Notes: a model not told the origin generated them from the letters alone. DNA of 64,000 nt from Lutraria lutraria (GCA_964023205.1 OZ026840.1:14984454-15048453), one strand, 5' to 3'; counted from the stretch's first letter, positions 1 through 12,177 are shown. Numbers and translations are program-made.

Positions 1-1
1 T

Positions 2-1368
2 GTACAGCGTCTCTTGATACGGACGGTTCTTGGAGTTACAACTGCAGATAAATCGACGAATGAAGTAAGTATTTGATATTTCTTATGTGATATATTCATG
101 TCCTCAATGAAACGAGGCTATATGTCTATATGTAAGGTTAATAGCCTCGTGGTTGACAAATCACTTTGTAGTTCATCATGATGCCGCGCTGAAGACATTC
201 CATTTTGATGCCGTAACATAAGACACATTCTATCGATTTTGTAGGAAGCGGGGAGGGGATGGGCCTTTAAATTCGACTGTAATGGTAATCAAAAGTGACT
301 ATACCCCCTCCCATAGCTGAGTCGACCCCCCCCCCCCCCAAATTGTAATTGCTTTTTTCAGGCCCGTTGTGATCAGGGGGCGCAACGTAATGTAGCGAAA
401 GTTGATATTTAAGCGACGCTTTTGAGAAAGTTAGTAAGATGGCGGACTAAATGTGATATTTTTGTGCAAAAATGGATACGTTTTCGGTAAGTTTGAACAT
501 TTTATTACATTACTGGATATAAAGTATATGCGCATCAGGTGGCCGCCGGTTTTAAGAAAGCTCACAACTTTAGTTCATGAACGTAGCTTTTGTGGTTTGG
601 GAGCCAACTCCGGAACAATTTTCGAAGTTGGAAGTTGTGAATTGTCATTGCTGTGATTTCGTTTGTAAAAGTCGTTATATAGACATTTTAGACTAGTTTG
701 ACCTTATTGAAACACTCATAGTGTAGATTTGAATCCTCTGAAGGGTAAATTTGATGTCCGCCTTTTTTGTAGCAATTTGTCGGCTACATTACGTTGCGCC
801 CCCTGGTGATCCTATGCTATTAAATTAATAGCATACATTAATAATGATTTTAATGCTTTAGCTAATCTTATTTTTGTTATCTCTTGCATTTTAGTTTTTA
901 TCGTACAACTGTACATGTGTGTTTTTATACTTGTTTGTGAATTGTGTATACAGGTGTAAAGTAAATAGTTAGTCACTCAGTGATACAATCCACGGTCTTC
1001 ACTGGGAATTAAACCCATTATCCCTAGCACTGCAGGCACTCAACCATGTTGCTAAATAGATAACCGAAGGCTGTTGAAATTGGCCAGTATTCCCTACAAG
1101 TTCTAAAATTGTATGAAATTAATGTTGACTATTGATGTTGTAGTGAGGATACAAATGAATGCTTGACAGAGATGTGAGATTAGTGTTCATGTTGATGTCA
1201 CAGAGGACCATGATGTTTTAACATTGTTGTAATACATGTATAATGCCAGTACTGTATGGATTACAAATATTCATAAACTCCATTATAATAGTATTTCAGC
1301 ATAATTGAATTGCTATATTTATCTTCTTTCAGAATCATATTATGTTAGTTCAGATGTATGAAGTGTAA
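2..1368 (+). CDS. C-terminal two exons of an unidentified gene (partial, 5' end outside window)
   Basis: Exons join 2..64 and 1333..1368. The first reads without a stop as VQRLLIRTVLGVTTADKSTN plus E and ends at a strong donor (GAA then gtaagt at 65). The second follows a pyrimidine-rich acceptor (ctttcag, ending 1332) in the same phase, reads NHIMLVQMYEV and stops with TAA at 1366-1368. An AATAAA at 1743-1748 would end a 3'UTR of about 0.4 kb. I do not recognise the protein from these 32 residues. The support is the joint fit of donor, acceptor, phase, stop and poly(A) signal; there is no homology evidence. The intron (65-1332) contains a DNA transposon at 374-805. Alternatively this could be a chance open stretch at the window edge. 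Confidence 0.45.
374..805. mobile_element. Non-autonomous DNA transposon with 23-bp perfect terminal inverted repeats
   Basis: Positions 374-396 and 783-805 are perfect 23-bp inverted repeats beginning CAGGGGGCGCAACG. They are flanked on both sides by GTGAT (369-373 and 806-810), a 5-bp target duplication. The 432-bp element has no convincing protein; the 67-codon open frame at 453-656 is internal and unlike anything I know. Superfamily is not assigned. It sits in the intron of the gene ending at 1368. Confidence 0.85.
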
Positions 1369-1769
1369 GCAGTTGTGAGCCTTCTGAATAGTTAATTTGT
1401 AAGTATGCATATGGTCATTATACGCCCGCAAACTATGTCGTTCAAGCGGTTGGTTGGTCTGTCAGCATACAATATCATAAGTTTGTGGAGTAAATTAAGG
1501 ATGAAATATGTCATCACCATGGAGTGTACATATAAGGCAGACACAATTTTCATGCCCAGTGTGTTTGGTTAACATATGTATGCTTTTATGTTTCAATTAC
1601 ATTGTACTAGCATATGCATTATTGAAATATATATATATATGAACTTTTGAGATATTGAATTAATGCATATTAACTTTTGTACTCTGTGTGCTCATTGGTA
1701 AAAACCTTTTGACATATTATTGTATGTATTGTTTGCATGTGAAATAAATGTAGGTTGTTAAAGTTCACT

Positions 1770-2680
1770 ACAGAATTTCCTTATTTACTTACACAATAAT
1801 TATACAGTATTTTTGGGGGTGACAACTCAAACAATGAGTTTTTACACTCAAAGTCAATTCATACATAAAACTGGTACAAGAAAAGATCAATACAATGTAC
1901 TGCATTAACAACAAATATACTGAAAATATCCATGTGAATGAAACCAAGCAGAATATTATAATGTCAAGCAAAAATATCCTGCTTTTTAGAGGGAAATCAA
2001 TGCATTCCATTGCAAAAATAATATCTGAATGCTGTACTATTTATTGCTAAACATCTTTGAAAACTATATATGAACTATTATGAGAGAATCAGGCACAGAT
2101 TTTTTGTCAAAGAACTGCCCGTTAGATGCAGTTGGAACTGAATTTGAATTATACATTTCAATAATGTTGGAAATGGTATCACAGTTGCAACAAATGAATT
2201 GTTTGATGTCCAAATGAAGGGAACATAAGGTGATTAAATTAGACAAAATATTCCTTTTTTAAAACTGCTCATATGAAATAATTCAGTTGCCACGGAAACA
2301 AAACATCTAAGAACATTGTTATTCAATGTTATTTCATTTAATCATATGCATTTATGAAAACTTGAGTGACTAAATTGCATTTTTGAAGAAAACTCAAAAA
2401 TGAGATTTTTAAAAAACTAATAATAACAGGTTGCCATGGCAACTAAAATAATACATGTTTAAATATTGACAATATCCCTTTACCTTTCTTATACAACAAA
2501 ACTGATCACATTTCATCCAAACTTTATATGGAAAATAGTGTTTTTTTTCAGTTCTAGCAAAAAAGTATTTCTATTTTTTTATGGAGCTTTAAAAATGATG
2601 ATGAATAGTGAATAGTGAACATATTATGTGATTTTGGACAGAATTTGACACAGGGCCACTTTTGGCCCTAAGTGAACCTA
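1770..2680. other. Intergenic, nothing recognised
   Basis: AT-rich sequence with short stop-bounded open frames on the minus strand that look like chance. I see no RNA gene, no clear repeat and no transposon end here. Confidence 0.5.
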
Positions 2681-3484
2681 CCCCTTTCAATATTGTATAA
2701 TATATATTATCAACAACGCATGATTAGGTGTTCAAGTAATCAGACATTGATAATTAAGTCAGAACTTGTGAAAAACCAAACGCAACTACTCGGGCATTCC
2801 CGTCCTCGTACATAAACGTAGGGTTACAATTTTTGGTTATGTTGTTTCTGGTCATTATATTTTTTCAACACAAGGCACTCGTTTTCAAGAACCATTAATA
2901 AAATGGCTGACTTTCAAACGTATTTATCGTTCGTGATTGATAAAATGGGCGTCAATTTCACATTGAAAATTAATAATAATCAATATTCAATTAACATTTG
3001 TATTTGCAAATATTTAGGCCACCGGCCCGTGCACATATAATAGAACATAAAATCGCATATTTACAAAAACATGCTGCCTGTTTTGGCAAGATGAATAAAT
3101 AGTATGAAGTTCAAATCTTGTTTACAGACATAAAGCATGAATAAATTCAGTAACTGGTCAACGTGTAATACGATATGACAAGTGCATAACACACAATAAG
3201 AAAAGGAACACATGTAGCAATTCACATTTTCTCAAGTTAAACGCATAACATGTATGCAGAGCTAAACGCCTAATTACATTGATATTTGCCCATGATATTG
3301 TAAATACTCGGATTCTTATATTCTAATATTTTAAGTACATTGTATATACTGCCGGCGCAAACATTGATAACAAGGGCAAACAAGAATAAAATTCAAGGTA
3401 TTCATCTTCTATACATATTTTACAATAAAACATTTTCTAACATTTCTATGAATAAATTCATTAAAGACTAATTGGTATCATAGT

Positions 3485-5788
3485 TCAGTCGACACTCGTC
3501 TCAATACCATCAACATCTTCAGTTGGGGTCATGGAAGCCAATTCTATTATGGCGTGGCCAAATTCTGGCCAATCAGGTTGTAGATGGCCTACGCCACTGT
3601 CTGTTGTCCATGACGCATGCACGTAGCGATGGAATATCTTACTTAGTAATTTTCCCATAGACTGTCTATCAACAAAACCAATAAGCACAATAATTATAGG
3701 TTTACAAAGGCTATAAGCTTCTTGTAATTCTGTTTGACACCAATTCTTTGAGCAATAATCCTCAGACACAATAGCTAAGAAGACAGCTGATTCATTTACA
3801 CAGTTTATGATTTGAGTACACAGCGGAAGTCCAGGGACGAAATGCTTATCCCCCAAACAAACAAGATCGAAGTTTGTCTTGGTTATATCAGCAATAATCT
3901 TGATAAGTTGTGGATACATGTCGTTCATAACAAGTTGTTCATCTTCTGAACAGAATGATAGAAATACAAGAAATCTCCATGGCAATTCTTCATTTTGAAT
4001 TTGATTAAGTATTGCATTAAACTTTCGCTTCCGGCGAACGAACCTTTTCACTGATAAAATTATTATAACTGTAACTACAGTAAAGATACCGATAGGTGGC
4101 AAAATAAGTGTCAGTAGCTTAATTCTTTTATTCCTTGAACAGTATTCTTCTGTGGCAGACACACCAGACTTGTAAATGTTATATTCTAAGTCATCTTATG
4201 TACTCATATACCGACGTGTATCTGCCAACAAGTAAGTCGATGCTTTCATCCACTTGAGAGACGACATCGTCTGATCGTCACAACTACAAATGTACGGATT
4301 TTCGCTTAAATCTGCATCAAACGATCCGTTTATCCGAAATCTCAGTTGTTCGAATATCTTTTGGGCCCTGATGTCTATTGTATGAATATCATTATATCTT
4401 AAATCCAGAAAAGATAACCTTTGGAAACTTTGAGTATTGATGTTAAATGTTGATAGTCGATTGCCCGACAAACGAAGTATACGGAGTCGAGTATTATTTG
4501 AAAACATGTTGTATGGTAAATCTGTCAATTGATTGTTGTTTAAATTTATTGTCTGCAAATCAGACAACTTGTAAAACAATTCTCGAAAATCTACTGGCTC
4601 ATTCTGTTGCATAAGATAAATGTTGTTGTCAGATAAAGAAAGGTCATGTGCTCCCTCCGCTAAAACTTTTCGTGATATATAACTTATGGCCATGCTTGAT
4701 AAATTAATAATCTTTTGATTTTTGATGAACCAGTTTACGATAAGTTTTAGAATATTGTGGTCATGTTTAACTGTCGTCAAACGTAGATAACATTGTTTAT
4801 AGACACGATTGAGTTTTACGCATGATGGACATTCATTAAGATATTTCAGATCTATCAAATTGTATTTCCGACAATTCATAATTTCATATCTTTCGATAAG
4901 TAACAATATCCTTAAGCTTGGCTCTTGAATAGAAATTCGAACACTGGAATTTTGTACAAGCTGCCAGTTCATTATGCTCGTGTCTTGGAAATCCATGGTC
5001 TCTAAATTGCGAGATTTTGTATAAGTACTAACGTACAAATTATCAATTCTAGAACTTTGAATTTTGATTTCCCTGATGTATGAACCCATCCAACTTAGCC
5101 ATGTAAGATCTAAGTGTGTAAAATGAAAGTATCCTAAGCTGACGGAAGTCAAATTTCTTCCTTGGGATAAAATGCCATAAAATTTGGCCCCCAAAATGTG
5201 TTCTCCGTTCGTGAGAATGATGTTTTTCTGTAAACTGATCATCTTTAACCTATTCATGACTCCTGGTTCACCTAATGCGGTTTCTATGTCTTCAAAACAG
5301 TTCATTAAGCCCTCAAGGTATAACTTGACCAGGTTATCGAGACCGTGAAATAACCCATACCCACCGCCGAACATTGGGCAAATTCCATGTGTCCCTGCAC
5401 TCAACCACAAGGTACGAAGCGATTCTAATTTTGCGAATGTCGTCCTCGGGTATATAGAAATAGCATTGTTTCTGCTAATGATTGAAAGAGATGTAACTTG
5501 CGTCCAGTTTCCTTGAAACGAAGCCTCTGTTATTGAGAAGTTATGCTCGTATGTGTAGATGATTACCATTGTGACACTGCTTTGGAGAACAATACTGCTT
5601 AGACATCCATTTGAACATTCACACTTTGAACTATTGACCGGCTTTTCAATAAAACACATCAAATAGGATGTATCATTTACATCATAACTGCACTCCTCTG
5701 AACACTGAGGATAATACACACTTTCGCATATAAGAAATTTTATAACAAAAGCAGCTGCACAATGAAAAAATACAACTTTCCCCATCAT
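3485..5788 (-). pseudogene. Toll-like receptor copy 1: full-length frame interrupted by a single TAA
   Basis: Starting at the ATG at 5788 the frame codes a signal peptide, an N-terminal cysteine cluster (CSEEC, CECSNGC), leucine-rich repeats and an LRRCT module. It stops at TAA (4196-4198) after 530 residues. The same frame continues without another break through a hydrophobic membrane segment (LLTLILPPIGIFTVVTVIII), a basic stretch and a complete TIR domain (box 1 FLVFLSF, box 2 GDKHFVPG, box 3 WPEFGHA) to 3485. Total length is 767 codons plus stop, the same as intact copy 3, which has TTA where this copy has TAA. Two residues before the stop the LRRCT cysteine is a serine (RRYMST here, RRYMCT in copy 3). 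The expected product is a secreted ectodomain without membrane anchor or TIR. It may instead be a recent null or a sequencing error. Confidence 0.85.
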
Positions 5789-6649
5789 TGTTTTAATTTA
5801 CAGCAAAATAGAATAAATCCCTTAAATAGCTTTTTCTTGTGTACAGTTTATCATCAGGAAAAAACACTCGTTCTTTATATTTCGTATTTCGGAAAATGAC
5901 TATCGACAATGGTATTCACACTTCGCACATATCCTGACAACGTACACTTTGCATCACTGATGAAGAATTGGTATATATACAGAGCAAAGTATGTAACTTC
6001 CGTAGCAGGATATACATGCACTGTCAACCTGGCACATATAGCACTTCAATTTTATCTTTCTATATTTCTTCTATATTTCAACTTGATGAAGAAACCTCCT
6101 CAATATTAAGTCCGTACTTGACATCGAATGTATTCTAGATTACTTTTGCAGTTTACCTCAGCGGTTTCTCAGTTGATCGTGCAAAGAGTTGTGTTTCCTG
6201 TATCCTCGTAGTACTAGACAGTACTTCTTTCACTCGTAGACATGAGTGAATCTTTGCAATAAGAAAAAGGAAGACTATGGATAGAAATGGCGAAGTCAGC
6301 TAGATTTTCTTGAGCTGGTGCGCTAAGCCCCAGTCGAAGCAGTAGTCGAATTTTATTACGCTTTTCGTTTTGCTTCAATTTGATTGATGTCTTCCCTTTA
6401 AGATTAAATATAAGATTGATGTCATCATATTTATCTGCAGGTGACGATATACATGTACATATTTACACGATTCCATTCATGAAACTATAACATTATTGAC
6501 AGAGAAACTGTACATTAACGATCACGGTATTTGCAATTTTATATGTAGTAATTTTGAGGCATTTCGAATCATTCAACGCGTTGTCTTTGTTCATACAACG
6601 GTATGACAGTAGTTGTAAATTATTCCTTATCCCTGATGCTTAAAGCCCA

Positions 6650-7026
6650 ATTAGCTTTTTGCTGTAAAATATATGCAAAAAAGCAAACAATTGCTGATAT
6701 TATCCCAAGATAATTATTACCGACGAAACGAGCCCTTTTTCTTTTAAAAATGTCCATTTCACTGTGATTTTTGCTTTTGTAAACTTGAAATATGTAGAGC
6801 GCATGACGTCACTTAATACGACGTATGCATAACTTGACTGCGGGAGACACAGCTGTTCTATAAATAGTATTTATTTCAATGATATTGAAAAAAATACGAT
6901 ATTGATTTTGGAAACATTTTTTCTTGCTTTAAAGTATGCGCGGGAGGAAAATACACAGGATTCCTCTGTTATAAAACAAACAGAATCTATTACGACCGAT
7001 AAATCTATATGCTCATGGGACTTTAA
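6650..7026. mobile_element. TTAA-flanked MITE, copy A
   Basis: Bounded by TTAA at both ends (6650-6653 and 7023-7026). Inside these the ends are inverted repeats, AGCCCAATTAGC at the left and ATGGGACT at the right (complement AGTCCCAT). A second copy at 59857-60238 matches along its whole length in the same orientation. TTAA target duplication is typical of piggyBac-type elements; assignment by target site only. No transposase. Confidence 0.8.
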
Positions 7027-10000
7027 TTTAACATAGAAAACTTTAAGCTGCAACGTCAGATACATAGTCAAATCTTGGAAAACACTGCCCTCTAAGGCGA
7101 TAGTTCGTTGGTTTTTCTTTCCTCAAATTCACAGTTCGATTTTAGTGTAATAAAAACTTGAATTTCATATTTTACAAAAAGGGATCCTCAATATCTTGTT
7201 TGACACACAATTATACCACAAGCATTTTTTATATTTTTATATTTTATATTACATTGATATGCAACAACAACCTGCGGAAAAAATCAGAGCGGGCCGGTAA
7301 ATTTCGGGTGCAAGAAGTCGGAAAAAGGAAAAATAAAAAAAATCAGAAAACGACTCAGCAAACGGAGATTCCGCTTAAAACGGAATTTAGTACCAATTTT
7401 AATTGCCTAAAGTCATGTGGCATAACGTAATTGACAATGGTAGTCTAATTTGTCAGTGGAAGAAAATAAAGTTGACATCGTACTATATTATCCGTATCGT
7501 ATTTTCCGTGAAAAAGAATATCATATAGTATTTATTCAGTCTTACAATTTCATTGTATAGAAGCGATAACGTTTATCATAAAGACTTAATAGTTTTTTTT
7601 CAGAGATTGCAAATCCACTTATTTTTTTATTTACTGCCACCTGAATCTCCATTTACATTGACACATTTTTAGTTGCATAATTCAGCAATCAAAGTTTGTG
7701 TTACATTGATAGACAAAATTAACATTGATATCGTCTTCTAGAAAGTATTCGCAATATCACACTGTATGAACAATTTTGGCGAACTGTATGAAAAGACTTA
7801 ATAGTTCGTACGGCGATACATATTCAGTGTTGGCAAATCCACTGATTTTTTATTTACTGCAAGCTTTAATCGACCTATGCCTGGACACATTTTTAGTCGC
7901 GTGGAAATCATAATGCGGATGATTTTAGATGATATTTTCATTGTTTCATTTGTTCATGTAGATTTTTTAGAAATAAAATAATAAAAGCAAAGTCCGACCT
8001 AAGCATCACTGCATTGAACCAACAGTAAGAATATGTGATTCACATTCATGAATGTCTTTATTCATAATACATTTTATTTTGGATAATTTGATATAACAAA
8101 TTAGGTTTTGTAATAAACATCTATGTAACGTTAGGTTAAAATATAATACGTATATGTTTATATTTATGATTTGTGTATATAGACAAGTACTCCATTTATC
8201 TTTTAACTAATATGTTGATATCTCAGTTTGAATAAAGTATGTCTTCGTTCATTCGGGTATTCAATAAACCACTCATTAATGTGTATATATGTTATACATA
8301 TAGACTAAAGAGTTTGATTTTATATATCTCAAGTGTATCCTGTTTCATTATATGTTGAGTAACATATTGTGCTATTCAAAATTTACAATTACGTGTATAT
8401 GCCTTCAATTTGTATATGTATGTCAAAGGTAGAAACACGCATTGCTGATTGGCCGTTTGTAAAAGGATGTAACTTCAGTGTTTATTGACATTACGGCTTA
8501 CTATCTAAATATGAAACAAGTATTCCGAGTATTGTTAAATATACAACACATGTATACTGTTAACTTTGCGAACATGTTATGACAGTGAAATGAAGAACGA
8601 CATTAAATGAGCATTGAAGCATTGAATGAAGCTATGTTAACGTCTTGCATCTCACATTAATCTATACAAACCAATATGTCCATCTGTGTGTTATTTTATT
8701 GGCCAATGTTGGCATTGAAGAGATTTGAGCGAAAATGTATATCAGTAAACTTCAGACAGAAATAATAAAACTGCAAAGCCAGCTAACAACAGTCCTTTCA
8801 GTGCTTTCGTTGTTTCTGAAGTTAAATTTTTCACGTGCGGTTTTCTCGAAATTTTAGACTACATGCATTTTTATTTTGTTTCAGTCTGACGACTGAAATA
8901 TCTATTATATTGTTTAAAGATCTTGAATGTGGTGAGGAAGACCTAGCTAAAGATTAAGATTAAATGTATGCATATATTTTATCATTATTATAAACCGTAA
9001 GGGAGTTTTCGGATCGATAAATATTAAACTATTATGAAAGTGACGAAAAGGTGGGTATATTAGGGTATGTCCCTCCCACTGATACGGAACAATGCAAAAC
9101 TGCCTTTTAATTTTCGAATTTTTTTAGGTGGGTCGTTATAACACAATTTTGTGCTTATCTTTAAGATTAAAGGACACGTAAAGTTAAACGCGACTCAATG
9201 GCTTCATTTCGTCAGTAATATTCTGACGTTGTATGCTATACTGTGGCATCTTTTCGTAAGAGAATTCACGGAAATAAAAAGATTCTCTGCTTTTCATTTT
9301 AGCATTTGATTTTTGTCGAATTATCGGGTCGACTGTTATCCTTACCGTCCCAGCTCCAATGATGCTCTCGATCACAATCATGATATTATACATGTTTGTT
9401 TAAGATCTAACTAACGATTGAACCATATCCTGTTTGATTTTTAATCTTATTCAATTCATAAACAGGAAAACACTTCTCTGATCGCAGACATCATTGTAGA
9501 AGGTCAGCATTCGTTCTGCACGCTGCAAAAACTTAAGCATATTCGATTGATCTGATAATTCTGAAATGGCGATTTTAGATAATAATTTAAAGAGATATGG
9601 CTAAAGATAACCCGAGCCCACACATGCATTCGCGAAACAATCAGGGAACAAAAAGTCATATACCTTCACACTCACAAACAAACAAGCCAAAATACTGATG
9701 CCACCGAACACCACAGTTAGCCATTTTTCGTCCTAGTCATATTTGGAAAAGGGTAGCAGTGTTATATACTTTATTTTAGCACCCATTCGTTAGAGAACCC
9801 GCGGAAATAAAACGACTCCCTGTTTTTCATTTCAGTATGTAATTTTTGCCAAAATATTGGATCGACTGCCATCCTTGTTCCAGTTCCGATGCTCTCGATC
9901 ACATAATATCATACATATTTGTTTCAGATTTAACTGTCGATTAAAGTCATTTCCGTCATATCCTAAGTGATTTTATCTTATTCAATATATAAAACAGAAA

Positions 10001-10422
10001 ATCACTTCTCTTATCGCAAACATGTACAACAGCGCCATCTTTGTGGTAATTGTAAAGTAAAATTAACGGCGCTGAACTCTTGGGATTTCTTTCGAAATCT
10101 GGAAACTAACTTCCGATTAATGTATTAATGATATTGAGTAAAATAAATTTGAATGTTGTGTGTATTTTCAACAAAGCATGCTTAGATGTTCAGGTAATCA
10201 GTCATTAATAATTAAGGAACTAGCCAAATACATCATCAATAAGTTTGAATGCAGCTATTTCCCTGCTTTATGTATTACATAATGATTGATGGACCGCCCA
10301 TCAACCGACTGAACGACCGATATTCCTTATGTATTCATGAACAAGAAAACTAATGAGGAATTTATTGTTTTACTTTGTATGCTCGCACCTTCAGATATAC
10401 ACAGTATGTCATGAAAACATAC
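7027..10422. other. Distal 5' flank of duplication unit 1, no gene
   Basis: About 3.4 kb with no supported coding sequence. It is recognisable only by its homology to 15.9-18.8 kb and 21.4-22.8 kb. It contains a local tandem duplication: 9236-9500 and 9757-10040 share GGAAATAAAA, TTTTCATTT and GATGCTCTCGATCACA in the same order. This is consistent with unequal exchange. Confidence 0.6.
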
Positions 10423-11528
10423 AATCAATAAAGATGAAAAATCATCAAACACGAAACATGAAAACGATTGATTTATTATATCTACGTTTCGCCGCATTGG
10501 CTTCTTCAGGATTATAAATAAATAAATCATATCAACGGAAATGACGTCGCGTCAACGTACAATGTGGCGCGATGTCGCCATAACATATAATGAACGTGTA
10601 GAAAATGAAAAGCATACAAATAGAATTAATCACAAAATGAAATTATGTAAATATCGGATCAATAAAGATTCAAAAGTTCCTATGAAGTATATATATAAAA
10701 ATGATAAATAGGAACTAACGATACAAAGTATTGCTACAGCTTACGTATTGTAAATAACTTTAGAATTTAAACCACCTGGTTGCAATGTCTGTAATTTATG
10801 GATCCAGAAAGTCTCCTTGCATAATCGTTCCATATTGGTCTGTACTATATTAAAAGGCATGAATGAGAAATCGTTAATCGAGTGATTATTTGAATTAAAA
10901 TGAATAGCAACATTTGAAGAATAATTTTCACAGGACGGGTCATAATTCTTAATGTCAAATCTGTGGCTATTCATTCGTCAAGATACTTGTTGGTTAGTTT
11001 GTCCAACATACTGAATTTGACATTTTTTACATGAAATTACATAAATAACATCTTTAGTTGTACAATCTGTTGAACATTTTAACGAGTATGTCTTATTTGT
11101 ATTGAAACTGGTAAAACTGCTATGTGAAATAATTTCTTTGCAATGAGAGCACTTTCTTCTGTTACAAGGCTGGGATGAATTTAAATCATTATTTTCTGTA
11201 GATCCAAATTTAGAGCGAACAAGAAAGTCACGTAAATTTCTTGAACGCTTATAGGCTAGAACCGGTTTGAAGTGGTGTAGCAATTTCACGCTGTCCTTCT
11301 CTGATATATTAAGTAAGTCCCAATATTTTTGCAGAATGCCCCCAATATTTGGCAATGACGGATTGTATTCAATAACGTATGGTATTACAAGCTTGTCAAC
11401 ACTTTGAGATTTAACAAGCGCCTGTTCCTGACTTAAATTCGATACCTTTTCGATTGCACTATCAATAATATTCCGTGGGTAATTACGTTCCAGAAAAAAG
11501 TCACGTAATTTAGAAACAGGTTTTTTTT
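10423..11528 (-). mobile_element. Penelope-like retroelement, 5'-truncated, with GIY-YIG endonuclease end
   Basis: The minus strand is open from about 11525 to 10741, reading through KLRDFFLERNYP, VIPYVIEYNPSLPNI and a zinc-finger-like CNRRKCSHC. It ends in a GIY-YIG type endonuclease (DVIYVISCKKCQIQYVGQT, then HFNSNNHSINDF, KETFWIHKLQTL, PGGLN). This order, reverse-transcriptase thumb region then GIY-YIG, is that of Penelope-like elements. One in-frame TGA (10978-10980) follows NQQVS. The element is flanked by a perfect 12-bp duplication ATGAAAACATAC (10411-10422 and 11529-11540). The paralogous empty site at about 22730-22745 carries one related copy. Only the C-terminal part is present, so it is dead. 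Confidence 0.88.
10486..10509 (-). ncRNA. Possible degenerate hammerhead ribozyme core in the Penelope 3' end
   Basis: On the minus strand CTGAAGA is followed by GCC, a short loop, GGC and then GAAAC. This is the spacing of hammerhead core CUGANGA, stem II, GAAA. Penelope-like elements are known to carry minimal type I hammerheads. I cannot draw a convincing stem III and cleavage site downstream, so activity is doubtful. Confidence 0.35.
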
Positions 11529-12177
11529 ATGAAAACATACAAAAATAGCAATTGCTAGACATTCAGAAGAATATAAGCCGCATATAGACCATCTATTCAA
11601 AACCTTAGGAATACATGCTGTACTGTTTTTCTTTTTTAAATACTTATATACATATTCCTTATTCAATTCGTTTATTTACAAGTATTTAGGCCACCGGCCC
11701 ATGCACATATAATAGAACATATCATCGTATATTTACATACACATGCTGATCTTTTAGCAAGATAAATATTATACATTTACAGACATATTACAAGGATAAA
11801 TACAGAAACTGGTCAGTATGTAATACAATGTGGCAAGTGTATAACATACAATAAGAAAAGAAACATATGTGGCAATAAAATGTATAATGTTTCATTTCTA
11901 TTAATTGTTTTCTCAAGTTAAAATCATAATATGTGTACAGAGCTAGATTCCAAATAATATAAATATTTGCACATGACTTCATAATTTTAAACTTGTTAAT
12001 ACTAGGATCTTTAAATAATTTTCATGTATATTCTGCTAGCGCAAACATTGATAACAATGGCAAATATGAATAGAGTGGTATTCATCCGGCGTACATATTT
12101 TACAATAAAAATATTTCCTATCACATCTAGGTACACCTACATAAATGCATACATATTAGGTTAGTAGGAATCATAGT

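Larger units (their letters stand above)
2690..11660. repeat. Tandem segmental duplication, unit 1 (carries TLR copy 1)
   Basis: From about 2.98 kb the sequence matches DNA at about 11.68 kb and 23.05 kb, beginning with the shared string TATTTAGGCCACCGGCCC. Shared landmarks follow in order: TLR 3' flank, TLR gene, 5' flank (AACTTCCGTAGC near 5996), and a distal block with CCCACTGATACGG at 9072. The unit ends with CAATTGCTAGACA near 11550. A stretch at 2705-2770 matches 10170-10235 and 22525-22580, so it looks like the tail of yet another unit. Within this unit 9236-9500 is itself duplicated at 9757-10040. No gene other than the TLR and an inserted Penelope fragment is seen. Confidence 0.8.

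Noticed and set aside
453..656. 67-codon open frame
   Set aside because: Lies inside the 374-805 transposon and has no motif.
1000..1065. tRNA-like segment on the minus strand
   Set aside because: A-box-like and B-box-like strings are present (GGTTGAGTGCC, GGGTTTAATTCCC) but no cloverleaf forms and no SINE body follows.
4196..4198. Stop-codon recoding in TLR copy 1
   Set aside because: The codon is TAA, not the selenocysteine codon TGA, and no readthrough context is evident.
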